Of a DNA stretch of 64,000 nt, positions 7,979-18,041 are shown piece after piece. The notes beneath the pieces were generated by a model. It saw only the letters and a program-made list of their open reading frames with translations. It was not told where the DNA came from and ran no database searches. This DNA is from JAEUMY01 sp033764435 (lineage in GTDB: Bacteria; Pseudomonadota; Gammaproteobacteria; Burkholderiales; Usitatibacteraceae), in contig JANRIX010000046.1 of the NCBI GenBank assembly GCA_033764435.1, forward strand, positions 62,001 through 126,000, in the 5' to 3' direction. Within the stretch, counting starts at the first letter, position 1, and every line of letters begins with the position of its first letter. The position numbers and the translations under genes were made by a program.

Positions 7979-9163
7979 TTAAGGTGCCGGATACAGCTCC
8001 CTAAACACCTGCCCCTTCTCTCCCACCCCTTCGTTGTAGAAGAACACTTCCCCCGTGATCCCCGCCTTGCGATTGGCCTCCAGCATCTGCTTCAACAGCT
8101 CCGCCGACGCCGCATAGCTCTTGCCCAGATTCAGCAGAACACCCGGCGCCACCTTGTGAAGATCAGCTGCCGCTACCTGCTTGTTCACGACCGCATTCAG
8201 TGCTGACTGATAGTGCAGCATGTCCTTGCGATACAGCTGCGGTGAAACCAGGTCCACCCAGCCGTTCTTCACCCACGCGGGCCAGTCCTGGAGGTACTCG
8301 TCGCGACTGAACGGGAACACGCTGGGCGCCATGGCGACCTGCATCGCGGGTTTGCGCTTTCGGGTCTCTGCGAATATTCTCTGCATGAACTGGCTTAAGG
8401 CGTCGGAACGCCACTGCACCCACGCCTTGTCCTTGGGATTGGTCGGTGGCTCGCGGCCCCCATGCGCGGCACGATACATGGCCACGACGTTGGCGTTGTA
8501 GCCGCCTTCCACCGGCAGGGCTGGCAGGCGGTCATCTCCCTGAATGCCGGTGACGTCGTAGCCATCAACGACTTCCATGAGCAGTGACAGCATGAAGTCC
8601 TGCACCGCCGGGTCCAGCGCGTTGAGCCAGCGGAAGCCATTCTTCACCAGCGGCTCGCCCATGCTGTTCACCGCCATCCACTCAGGCTTTGCGCGGGCGA
8701 TCTCGCTTCCCTTGCCGCCGCGCACATCGGTGGCGAACCCGAACTCGAACCAGGCGTAGACGCGCATCTTGCGTGGCTTGGCGGACTCGACAACTTCACG
8801 GAGCGGGTCGCGGCCCTTCATGCGCTCGTCGATGGGGATGCCGGCCAGGCCCTCCATCACCTTGCTGGGATAGAAGGTGCGGCCCTGGTTCCACATGACG
8901 ACGAACACGGAATTGATGCCGGCGGCGGAGAGGTCATCGAGATGCTTATCGATGCTGGCGCGCGAGGTCCAGAAGCTGGTGTGGTCGGGGGTGGGGATCC
9001 AAACGCCGCGTACGGGAGCGGCTGGTTCGGCGGCACGATTCTGCGCGGATGCCGTTAGCCATGGCGCCATGCATGCAAGCAACGCAGCGACAAGGCCGCA
9101 CAGCCACACGCCGACACGGCTTCCCGGACTAGTCACAGCAAATTGCGGCCGGGCATCAATCAT
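7979..9163 (-). CDS. Exported GHL10-type glycoside hydrolase (DUF187-like)
   Basis: A 394-residue protein with an N-terminal signal/anchor (hydrophobic VGVWLCGLVAALLACMAPWL, residues 17-36, then ASAQN). The mature part follows the GHL10/YddW pattern: VRGVWIPTPDHTSFW, the TIM-barrel opener DDLSAAGINSVFVVMWNQGR, YAWFEFGFA, WLNALDPAVQDFML, and DLVSPQLYRKDM near the end. Characterised relatives cleave glycans including cell-wall material; the exact substrate here is unknown. The ATG overlaps the end of the upstream gene by eight bases, so these genes are translationally linked. A one-base-off palindrome (GCGAATATTCTC) is inside, giving RIFA. Confidence 0.8.
   Translation of the reverse strand: MIDARPQFAVTSPGSRVGVWLCGLVAALLACMAPWLTASAQNRAAEPAAPVRGVWIPTPDHTSFWTSRASIDKHLDDLSAAGINSVFVVMWNQGRTFYPSKVMEGLAGIPIDERMKGRDPLREVVESAKPRKMRVYAWFEFGFATDVRGGKGSEIARAKPEWMAVNSMGEPLVKNGFRWLNALDPAVQDFMLSLLMEVVDGYDVTGIQGDDRLPALPVEGGYNANVVAMYRAAHGGREPPTNPKDKAWVQWRSDALSQFMQRIFAETRKRKPAMQVAMAPSVFPFSRDEYLQDWPAWVKNGWVDLVSPQLYRKDMLHYQSALNAVVNKQVAAADLHKVAPGVLLNLGKSYAASAELLKQMLEANRKAGITGEVFFYNEGVGEKGQVFRELYPAP
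8371..8382. repeat. One-mismatch copy of the 12-bp palindrome
   Basis: GCGAATATTCTC inside the GHL10 gene, still encoding RIFA; only one base differs from the consensus. Confidence 0.6.
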
Positions 9164-9572
9164 CCTTTGGGTTCGCCTCGGTATCCGGTTTCGCCTCGGC
9201 ACGCAGCGCCGGCAGACGCCGGGGCCGTATCGCACCCACCGATTCCACCGCGTCAGAATCGCGAACGACGACAAGACTCGCCGCATCGCCGCGACGCCGG
9301 AATGTGCAGCACACCCGGCCGATATGGCGCAGGACAAATGTGTACGTGCTGTCCTGGTCGGATTCCTCGACCGGATCGTCGGCCACCATGCGGCAAAGCT
9401 CATGAATCTCCCCGATTCGCTCGCTGGACAGCTCGCCGAGGTCAATATAGTGGGTACCACTCCGGTCAACAAACGCGGGACTTGATCCGGATAGAAAGAG
9501 AACCTGACTCACTGAGTGATCCCGGAGTTTCTCGATGGAAAGTCGCAGGATTCTTGAGGCGTACAGCGCCAC
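9156..9572 (-). CDS. Stand-alone PilT/PilU N-terminal-like domain protein
   Basis: A 138-residue protein. Residues 15-105 resemble the N-terminal PAS-like domain of PilT/PilU retraction ATPases: LFLSGSSPAFVDRSGTHYID matches the 'SDIF-SAGTPI-IKINGT' region, and FVLRHIGRVCCTFRRRG-AASLVVVR matches the 'F-I-GVGNFRVNMF-QKGTVGAVVRYI' strands seen in pilU in this window. The ATPase domain is absent, and the C-terminus is a short charged tail. The start is a GTG six bases after the cupin stop; the ribosome site is weak. The stop overlaps the GHL10 start (ATGATTGA). Homology is judged by eye only and is moderate; a regulatory or remnant role is inference. Confidence 0.5.
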   Translation of the reverse strand: MALYASRILRLSIEKLRDHSVSQVLFLSGSSPAFVDRSGTHYIDLGELSSERIGEIHELCRMVADDPVEESDQDSTYTFVLRHIGRVCCTFRRRGDAASLVVVRDSDAVESVGAIRPRRLPALRAEAKPDTEANPKDD

Positions 9573-9578
9573 TGTCGT

Positions 9579-9941
9579 CTAGCCCGTTGTGTAAGCGTAC
9601 GAAAAGTTGATGGGCGGCGAAGTAACGGACATATATACAAAAGGCACAGCACCGGTATTGGTGAATCCGTGAACATCGCCGTCAGAAAACCTGACGACCT
9701 GGCCTTCGTGAAATGCCATGGTGTCCTCATCTTGCAACAGCAGAGTTCCCTTGCCCGAGATTGCTATCCAGATCTGCTCGGACGATTGGTGCACATGCCG
9801 AGGCTGGGTTTGGCCAGGCTCGACAACGACCCGGGTGATCGTCACGCGCTCCGAAGAGGAGTTGTGAGGAGAGAGCAGCTGAGTGGAGGTGACACCCGCG
9901 TTGGCGAGCACTTTGAAGTGCTGATCAGTGAGAAACTCCAT
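9579..9941 (-). CDS. Small cupin-domain protein
   Basis: A 120-residue single-domain cupin. Cupin motif 1 is visible as RHVHQSSEQIWIAISGKG (metal-ligand His, His and Glu) and motif 2 as GDVHGFTNTG. The protein has no signal peptide and could bind a small ligand or metal in the cytoplasm; the substrate is unknown. ATG at 9941 is chosen because it begins the conserved fold (MEFLTDQHFK); extension further upstream would include the palindrome and lacks conservation. It is the first gene of a tight minus-strand trio with the PilT-N-like and GHL10 genes. Confidence 0.75.
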   Translation of the reverse strand: MEFLTDQHFKVLANAGVTSTQLLSPHNSSSERVTITRVVVEPGQTQPRHVHQSSEQIWIAISGKGTLLLQDEDTMAFHEGQVVRFSDGDVHGFTNTGAVPFVYMSVTSPPINFSYAYTTG

Positions 9942-10010
9942 GTTCAAGCTTGGGTAGATGACTTGACTATGACTTGAGCGAGTATTGCAGATGAGCGCAT
10001 TTGCGGACTT

Positions 10011-10022
10011 GCGAATATTCGC
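10011..10022. repeat. 12-bp palindrome, copy 7
   Basis: Perfect copy in the spacer between the FecR-domain gene stop and the cupin start; 14-bp form. Confidence 0.92.
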
Positions 10023-10049
10023 ACCGAGCGCAGCGCTGAACAAGCTTGC

Positions 10050-11036
10050 TCACTTGCCTGGCTTGTCATCATCCGTGCGTCGATCCTTGCGATCCTCGCG
10101 TCGCTCCACCCTGCGCTCCTTGGCTTCCTCACGCAAAGTCTTGCGATCCGAGGTATCGACCACTCTCTTCGAATCGTCCTTGTTGTCTTCTGCCTTGGTC
10201 TTGATCGCTTCCTTCCTTGCCTCGGCGCGCTCGGCCAGCGGTCGCCGGCCACCATCCTGCGCTTTCTCCTTCAACGCCTCCAGCCTGCGCTTCACGTTCT
10301 CGCGGCGCTCGGCGCGTCGCTTCTCGATGATGGCTTGCACGGCCGCGTGCTTGCCCACAAAGCGACTTTCGAAGCGACCGGGACGGAAGAACTTGGGCAC
10401 GTCCTGCAGCAAGCGCGGCCGCACCTTGCGGTCCAGACCGGCGAAGCCGGCGCGGTTGGGTGATACCTCGACGCGCCCGGCTTCGGTGGTGATATAGGTG
10501 CCGCCTTCGTACACGCGGTCATAGAGGCCAGGCTCGCCTTCGCTGCTGCCTTGCGGAATGACCAGCGTTTCGTGATCCGTGCCGCGAATGCCCACCGTGG
10601 CAGTGGGCGTCTTGACCTGATAGCGATCCTTGCCCAGCTTGCCGATCCAGCCAGTCACCGAACGGAAGCCGCCCTGCAACACGCCGAAGATGGCGGAATC
10701 CGTGTCCTCGCCATCGGCCTGATATTTGGTGATGCGCATCTTCGTGTTGGGTCGCACGGAGAGGTAGCCGCCGTCTTCCATGTCGAGATGCAGCTCGCCA
10801 TCGGCACCGGTGACGATGTTGTCGCCTTCGTTGACGGTTTCGCCGACCTTCGCCGCGCGCCGCGTGCGCTTCGCGTCGTACAGCGCGACGTCGCCCTCAA
10901 CAAGCGCGATGCGCGCGGCCTGGCGGATGGCCGCCTGGGTGTCTTTGACCGGTGTCGTGTTTTGCGCGAAGGCCAGCGGCAGGAATGCGGCCAGACTGGT
11001 CGCCAGCATGAATCGGAACAATCGGTGGGGATTCAT
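10050..11036 (-). CDS. Exported FecR-domain protein with charged C-terminal tail
   Basis: A 328-residue protein with a clear signal peptide (residues 1-24, ending PLAFA). Residues 45-190 form a FecR domain: ALVEGDVALYDAKRTRRAAKVGETVNEGDNI, ELHLDMEDGGYLSVRPNTKM and VKTPTATVGIRGTDHE are hallmark strands of periplasmic FecR proteins. Residues 235-328 are extremely rich in Arg, Lys, Glu and Asp and look like a coiled or disordered tail. Family FecR domains act in sensing or surface structures; no sigma factor neighbour is seen, so a regulatory role is not supported. GGAGAC lies just before the ATG. Confidence 0.85.
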   Translation of the reverse strand: MNPHRLFRFMLATSLAAFLPLAFAQNTTPVKDTQAAIRQAARIALVEGDVALYDAKRTRRAAKVGETVNEGDNIVTGADGELHLDMEDGGYLSVRPNTKMRITKYQADGEDTDSAIFGVLQGGFRSVTGWIGKLGKDRYQVKTPTATVGIRGTDHETLVIPQGSSEGEPGLYDRVYEGGTYITTEAGRVEVSPNRAGFAGLDRKVRPRLLQDVPKFFRPGRFESRFVGKHAAVQAIIEKRRAERRENVKRRLEALKEKAQDGGRRPLAERAEARKEAIKTKAEDNKDDSKRVVDTSDRKTLREEAKERRVERREDRKDRRTDDDKPGK

Positions 11037-11060
11037 GCGGGTCTCCTTCTGTTCATGAGG

Positions 11061-13073
<2,013 letters not shown>

Positions 13074-13136
13074 CAATGGGCGCCGGGCTTGGCCGGCGCT
13101 TCCTTTCTGTGCGGTGTGGGATGTCCGGTAGCGGAA

Positions 13137-14483
13137 TCAGAGCGCCACGCGGAACGCGGCTTCCGTCTTGGCCTTCACCTCATCCAGCGTGATCCTGGGG
13201 TGGAGCTCCTTCAGCACCAGCCCGCCCGGCTCGACTTCGAACACGCAGAGGTCGGTGATGATCATGTTGACCACGCCTTTGCCGGTGATGGGCAGCGAGC
13301 ACTGCTTCAGCACCTTCGAGGCGCCATCCTTGGAGCAATGCTCCATCAGGACGATCACGCGGCGCACGCCGGACACGAGATCCATCGCGCCACCGGGGCC
13401 CTTCACCATCTTGCCCGGCACCATCCAGTTGGCGAGGTCGCCATTCTCGGCCACTTCCAGGCCGCCGAGAATGGAGAGGTCGATGTGACCGCCTCGAATC
13501 ATGGCGAAGGAATCCGCCGAGGAGAAAAAGCTCGAACCGGGAATGGTGGTGATGGTCTGCTTGCCGGCGTTGATGAGGTCCGGATCGATATCCGCCTCGT
13601 GCGGGAAGGGGCCGATGCCGAGCAGGCCGTTCTCGGATTGCAGCGTGACGTTTACGTTTTCCGGAATGTAGTTGGCGACCAGCGTCGGGATGCCGATGCC
13701 CAAGTTCACGTAGAAGCCATCGCGCAGTTCCAGCGCGGCGCGCTTGGCCATGAGGTGACGGGTGGGCGTATCGCCCTTGGACACCTGGCCACCGGCCACG
13801 GTGCGGAACTCTATGCGCTTTTCAAACTTGGCGCCCTGGATGATGCGGTCCACATAGATGCCCGGCGTGTGGATCTGATCCGGATCGAGATCGCCCACTT
13901 CCACCAGTTCCTCGACTTCAGCCACGGTCACCTTGCCGCAAGTGGCGATCATCGGGTTGAAGTTGCGCGAGGTCATGCGATAGACCAGGTTGCCAGCCTT
14001 GTCGCCCTTCCAGGCTTTCACGATGGAGACGTCGGCCTTGATGGCTTCTTCCAGCACGTACTCCTTGCCGTCAAAGCTGCGCGTGGGCTTGCCCTCGGCG
14101 ATCTTGGTGCCGAATGCCGTGCGCGTATAGAAACCGGGAATGCCGGCGCCGCCGGCGCGCAGCTTTTCGGCCAGCGTGCCTTGGGGCGTGAGTTGCAGCT
14201 CCAGTTCACCCGCGAGCACCTGGCGCTCGAATTCCTTGTTCTCGCCCACGTAGGAGGCGATGACTTTTTTCACCTGGCGGGTCTTCAGGAGGAGGCCCAT
14301 GCCAAAGTCATCCACACCGGCGTTGTTGCCGACGATGGTAAGACCCTTGGTGCCGGACTCCACCAATGCACCGATGAGGTTTTCCGGAATGCCGCAGAGG
14401 CCGAAGCCGCCGGCCGCGATGGTCATGTCGTCCTTCAACAGGCCCGCCAGCGCGGACTTGGCATCTGCATACACTTTGCTCAT
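13137..14483 (-). CDS. Fused 3-oxoacid CoA-transferase (alpha-beta)
   Basis: A 448-residue single chain that joins both subunits normally encoded by scoA and scoB. The alpha half holds AAGGFGLCGIPENLI at residues 18-32, and the beta half holds NLGIGIPTLVANYIPENV and the SENGLLGIGPF motif with the catalytic glutamate near residue 292. It transfers CoA from succinyl-CoA to acetoacetate (family inference). The single-chain form resembles the mitochondrial SCOT arrangement. ATG with AAGGAGA upstream fixes the start. It lies 63 bp before aacS on the same strand, giving two alternative ways to make acetoacetyl-CoA. Confidence 0.92.
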   Translation of the reverse strand: MSKVYADAKSALAGLLKDDMTIAAGGFGLCGIPENLIGALVESGTKGLTIVGNNAGVDDFGMGLLLKTRQVKKVIASYVGENKEFERQVLAGELELQLTPQGTLAEKLRAGGAGIPGFYTRTAFGTKIAEGKPTRSFDGKEYVLEEAIKADVSIVKAWKGDKAGNLVYRMTSRNFNPMIATCGKVTVAEVEELVEVGDLDPDQIHTPGIYVDRIIQGAKFEKRIEFRTVAGGQVSKGDTPTRHLMAKRAALELRDGFYVNLGIGIPTLVANYIPENVNVTLQSENGLLGIGPFPHEADIDPDLINAGKQTITTIPGSSFFSSADSFAMIRGGHIDLSILGGLEVAENGDLANWMVPGKMVKGPGGAMDLVSGVRRVIVLMEHCSKDGASKVLKQCSLPITGKGVVNMIITDLCVFEVEPGGLVLKELHPRITLDEVKAKTEAAFRVAL

Positions 14484-14510
14484 GGGGTCTCCTTGGTGAT
14501 TTTGTTCAGG

Positions 14511-14966
14511 TCAGGCAGTACGCAGCATGATCACATGCTGGATGCCGTCTTCGTCGTAGGGTTCGGACACGGTCTTGAACCCGTATCCGCCGTAAAACTT
14601 TTCCAGGTACATCTGGGCGCCGATGCGAATATTCGCACCGGGATACAGCGCCTCGCAGCGCGCCACCGCTTCCTTCATCAGCGCCTGACCGTAGCCGCCG
14701 CGGCGGAAACGCCTTGTGGTCAGCACGCGGCCGATCGACGGCTCTTCATACTTCAGGCCGGGCGGGACGATGCGCGCATAGGCTGCAATCGACGCTGCAA
14801 TCTCATCCCCCACTTTGCCGATAAGGTGGTGACATTGCGGGTCGGCGCCATCGGCATCGAGAAACGCGCAGGTCTGCTCCAGCACAAACACCGACTCGCG
14901 CGCGACGACGATGTCGTGCCACTCGCGCGTAGCGAGATCGTCAAAGTGGGCAAATCGCCAGTTCAT
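14511..14966 (-). CDS. ElaA-type GNAT acetyltransferase
   Basis: A 151-residue protein closely following the ElaA pattern: MNWRFAHFDDLATREWHDI, RESVFVLEQTCAFLDADG, the acetyl-CoA strand IGRVLTTRRFRRGGYGQALM, and YLEKFYGGYGF followed by EDGI-H. The reaction is presumed N-acetyl transfer with unknown acceptor. The ATG at 14966 aligns with ElaA starts; an in-frame GTG at 14978, overlapping the upstream stop as GTGA, would add four residues. One palindrome is read as ANIR inside the conserved core (PGANIRIGAQ). Confidence 0.85.
   Translation of the reverse strand: MNWRFAHFDDLATREWHDIVVARESVFVLEQTCAFLDADGADPQCHHLIGKVGDEIAASIAAYARIVPPGLKYEEPSIGRVLTTRRFRRGGYGQALMKEAVARCEALYPGANIRIGAQMYLEKFYGGYGFKTVSEPYDEDGIQHVIMLRTA
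14625..14636. repeat. 12-bp palindrome, copy 9
   Basis: Perfect copy inside the ElaA-type gene, read as ANIR; 14-bp form. Confidence 0.92.
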
Positions 14967-14974
14967 CAACGCAC

Positions 14975-15484
14975 TCACGCCTTCTTCCCAAACGCCAGCT
15001 CAACAATTTCCGCACGCCGATGCGAGGTGATGCCGGCACGTTGTTCGCGCTCGAAGGGATGGCCGGAGAGGCGCAGAAAAAAGGAGGGCCGTTCGTGGCG
15101 GTTGAAGCGGATGGCAACCCGTGCACCCAGCGACTGCCCCGGAAGATAGCGCCTCATGTCGTTGGCGATGCGTCCCCAGACGAGGCCGCTGCGCATGAAA
15201 TCGCGGGGGCGGAACACGTGCCGCGCCCAATGAAACGTGTCGCGATCCACCTCGGCCCACGCACCAATGCAAAATTCGCGGTCTTCATCGATGATGCGTG
15301 TCGGCAGTACACCACGAATGAAGTAGCGACGACGATTCAACACACAGAAATTTTCGCTGGCCCAGCTCTTGCGATACACCGCCATCGTCGAATAGAAGAA
15401 ATCGTCCGGCCGCTTGAAGGTCGGCTCCATTTCCGATGGCGGATGGGCCTTGCCGCACTGGGCACAGATCATCGAACCATCCAT
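14975..15484 (-). CDS. DUF2199-family protein
   Basis: A 169-residue protein that opens with a CxxC zinc-knuckle-like pair (ICAQCGKAHPPSEM) followed by the DUF2199 pattern: RPDDFF near residue 27, RRYFIRGVLPTRI, FCIGAWAEVD, and a C-terminal basic region RHERPSFFLRLSGHPF. Function is unknown. ATG at 15484 overlaps nothing and lies six bases after the ppsA stop, so it is probably the second gene of a ppsA transcript; a second ATG at 15472 is possible. The order is ppsA, DUF2199, GNAT. Confidence 0.8.
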   Translation of the reverse strand: MDGSMICAQCGKAHPPSEMEPTFKRPDDFFYSTMAVYRKSWASENFCVLNRRRYFIRGVLPTRIIDEDREFCIGAWAEVDRDTFHWARHVFRPRDFMRSGLVWGRIANDMRRYLPGQSLGARVAIRFNRHERPSFFLRLSGHPFEREQRAGITSHRRAEIVELAFGKKA

Positions 15485-15489
15485 ACCAC

Positions 15490-17868
15490 TCAGCCCGCCT
15501 TGCCGCCACTCTTGGCCAGATGCAGCCAAGTCTCCACCACCGTGTCAGGATTCAGCGACATGGACTCGATGCCTTCCTGCATCAGCCACTCGGCGAGGTC
15601 CGGATAGTCCGACGGACCCTGACCGCAGATGCCGACGTATTTGTTGGCGTTGCGGCAGGCGGAGATGGCGAGATGCAGCATGCGCTTCACAGCGGCATCG
15701 CGTTCGTCGAACGCATCCATCACCAGTCCGGAATCGCGATCCAGCGCCAGGGTGAGCTGGGTCATGTCGTTGGAGCCGATGGAGAAGCCGTCGAAGTGCT
15801 TCAGGAACTCGTCGGCCAGGATGGCGTTGGACGGGATCTCGCACATCATCACGATCTTGAGACCGTTCTTGCCACGCTCCAGGCCGAAGGCCTTCATGAT
15901 CTCCTGCACCTTGACGCCTTCGCTCACGGTGCGCACGAAGGGCACCATCAACTCGACGTTGGTCAGGCCCATCTCGTCGCGTACATACTTCATGGCCTCG
16001 CATTCGAGGCGGAAGCAGTCGCGGAAACTCGCGGCGATATAGCGCGACGCGCCGCGGAAGCCCAGCATGGGATTTTCTTCCGTCGGCTCATAGCGCGGGC
16101 CCCCGATGAGGTTGCGGTATTCGTTGCTCTTGAAATCGGAGAGGCGAACGATGACTTTTTTGGGCCAGAACGCGGCGGCGATGGTGGCGACACCCTCGAT
16201 CATCTTCTGGCGATAGAAGTTCACCGGGTCGGCATAGCCGCGCGACTGCTTCTCGACCTGGGCCTTGAGCTCACCGGGGAGCGATGCGTATTCCAGGCAG
16301 GCCTTGGGATGGATGCCGATGGTGTTGCTGATGATGAATTCCAGCCGGGCGAGGCCCACACCTTCATTGGGCAACTGGCAGAAGTCGAACGCGAGCTGCG
16401 GGTTGCCCACGTTCATCGCAATCTTCACGGGGATGCTGGGCATCTTGTCCAGCGCGATTTCCTGCAGCTCGAAGTCGATGAGGCCCTGATAGATGTTGCC
16501 GGTGTCGCCTTCGCAGCAGGCGACCGTGACCTCCTGCCCGTCTTCCAGCTTGTCGGTCGCGTCCTCGCAGCCCACCACTGCCGGCACACCGAGTTCACGC
16601 GCAATGATCGCGGCATGACAGGTGCGGCCACCGCGATTGGTGACGATGGCGGAGGCGCGCTTCATCACCGGCTCCCAGTTGGGATCGGTCATGTCGGTGA
16701 CCAGCACGTCCCCGTCCTGCACGCGGTCGATCTGGTCGACATCCTTGATGATGCGCACCTTGCCGCGCCCCACCTTGCCGCCGATGGCGCGGCCGGTGAC
16801 CAGGAGCTCACCCTTGCCCAGCAGGCGATAGCGGGACAACGTGTCGGTGCGCGTTTCCTGCGACTTCACCGTCTCGGGGCGGGCCTGCAGGATGTAGAGC
16901 TTGCCGTCGTTGCCATCCTTGCCCCACTCGATGTCCATGGGTCGGCCGTAGTGCTTTTCGATGGCGACGGCGTAGCGCGCCAGCTCTTCCGCCTCGGCAT
17001 CAGTGAGCGAAAACGAAGCGCGCTCGTCATCGGTGACGATGTGCTCGCGTACCGACTTGCCGGCCGCCACTTCCGCGCTGAACACCAGCTTGCGCGCCTT
17101 CTGGCCGAGGCTGCGGCGGAGCACGGCCGGCTTGCCGTTGCCGAGGCAGAGCTTGCTTACGTAGAACTCGTCCGGATTCACCGCACCCTGCACCACCATT
17201 TCACCCAATCCGTAGCTTGAGGTGATGAACACCACCTCGCGAAAGCCGGATTCAGTGTCCATGGTGAACATCACGCCGGCAGCCCCCGTGTCGGAGCGCA
17301 CCATGCGCTGCACGCCGGCGGAGATTGAAACTTCCTCGTGCGAAAAACCCTTGTGGACGCGATAGGAAATGGCGCGGTCGTTGTACAGCGAGGCGTAGAC
17401 CCGCTTCACCGCATCGAGAATGTTCTCGATGCCGGAGATGTTGAGATAGGTTTCCTGCTGGCCGGCGAAGGAGGCATCGGGCAGATCCTCGGCGGTCGCC
17501 GAGGAGCGCACGGCGAAGCTGGCCTTGTCGTTGTCGGCGGCGAGCTGCGAATATTCGCTGCGGATCTGCTGCTCCAGTTCCGCCGGCAGCGCGCCGTCTT
17601 CCAGCCACTTGCGAATATTCGCACCGGCAGCGGCGAGCGCCTTCACGTCGTTGACGTCAAGATTCTTCACCTCGGCCTGGATTTTCTCGCCCAGCCCGTT
17701 GTGCTTCAGGAAGAGCTGGAAGGCTTCGGCCGTGGTGGCAAAGCCGCCTGGTACCCGCACGCCCGCCTTGTCCAGCTGGCTGATCAGTTCCCCCAGCGAG
17801 GCATTCTTGCCCCCCACGGTGGCGACGTCGGTCATGCGGAGTTTGGCGAGGGGCAGGACGTAGGACAT
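15490..17868 (-). CDS. ppsA: Phosphoenolpyruvate synthase
   Basis: A 792-residue enzyme that makes PEP from pyruvate, ATP and water for gluconeogenesis. The ATP-grasp N-terminal domain opens with VGGKNASLGELISQL and contains AVRSSATAEDLPDASFAGQQ; the phosphohistidine domain has GGRTCHAAIIARELG near residue 415, with the Thr that PSRP phosphorylates next to the Cys-His; the C-terminal PEP domain ends with GICGQGPSDYP. The divergent ppsR regulator is the usual partner. Two palindrome copies lie only 64 bases apart here, read as SEYSQ and ANIR, both in the variable part of the N-terminal domain. Confidence 0.97.
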   Translation of the reverse strand: MSYVLPLAKLRMTDVATVGGKNASLGELISQLDKAGVRVPGGFATTAEAFQLFLKHNGLGEKIQAEVKNLDVNDVKALAAAGANIRKWLEDGALPAELEQQIRSEYSQLAADNDKASFAVRSSATAEDLPDASFAGQQETYLNISGIENILDAVKRVYASLYNDRAISYRVHKGFSHEEVSISAGVQRMVRSDTGAAGVMFTMDTESGFREVVFITSSYGLGEMVVQGAVNPDEFYVSKLCLGNGKPAVLRRSLGQKARKLVFSAEVAAGKSVREHIVTDDERASFSLTDAEAEELARYAVAIEKHYGRPMDIEWGKDGNDGKLYILQARPETVKSQETRTDTLSRYRLLGKGELLVTGRAIGGKVGRGKVRIIKDVDQIDRVQDGDVLVTDMTDPNWEPVMKRASAIVTNRGGRTCHAAIIARELGVPAVVGCEDATDKLEDGQEVTVACCEGDTGNIYQGLIDFELQEIALDKMPSIPVKIAMNVGNPQLAFDFCQLPNEGVGLARLEFIISNTIGIHPKACLEYASLPGELKAQVEKQSRGYADPVNFYRQKMIEGVATIAAAFWPKKVIVRLSDFKSNEYRNLIGGPRYEPTEENPMLGFRGASRYIAASFRDCFRLECEAMKYVRDEMGLTNVELMVPFVRTVSEGVKVQEIMKAFGLERGKNGLKIVMMCEIPSNAILADEFLKHFDGFSIGSNDMTQLTLALDRDSGLVMDAFDERDAAVKRMLHLAISACRNANKYVGICGQGPSDYPDLAEWLMQEGIESMSLNPDTVVETWLHLAKSGGKAG
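17547..17558. repeat. 12-bp palindrome, copy 10
   Basis: Perfect copy inside ppsA, read as EYS, 64 bases from the next copy. Confidence 0.92.
17611..17622. repeat. 12-bp palindrome, copy 11
   Basis: Perfect copy inside ppsA, read as ANIR; 14-bp form; the closest pair in the window. Confidence 0.92.
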
Positions 17869-17958
17869 GTTGGGGCTCGGGGCGGTAGGTAAGAATTCTG
17901 AGCAGCGCTTGCGACTCGAATTGCAGGGCCGCGCGCTGGAAGTGAAGCGGTGGCCCCG

Positions 17959-17964
17959 ATTATA
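17959..17964 (-). promoter_or_regulatory. Possible -10 box for ppsA
   Basis: Reading the minus strand, TATAAT appears 91 bases before the ppsA start in the 173-bp ppsA/ppsR divergent spacer. No convincing -35 box is visible at the expected distance, so this is a weak prediction. Confidence 0.35.
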
Positions 17965-18041
17965 CTGGCGCGCACCCCTGTTTGCTGCCCCGCAGCAAAT
18001 TCCCCGCCACCCGCTCCCTCACCTCTGCCAAGGTCACCGCC

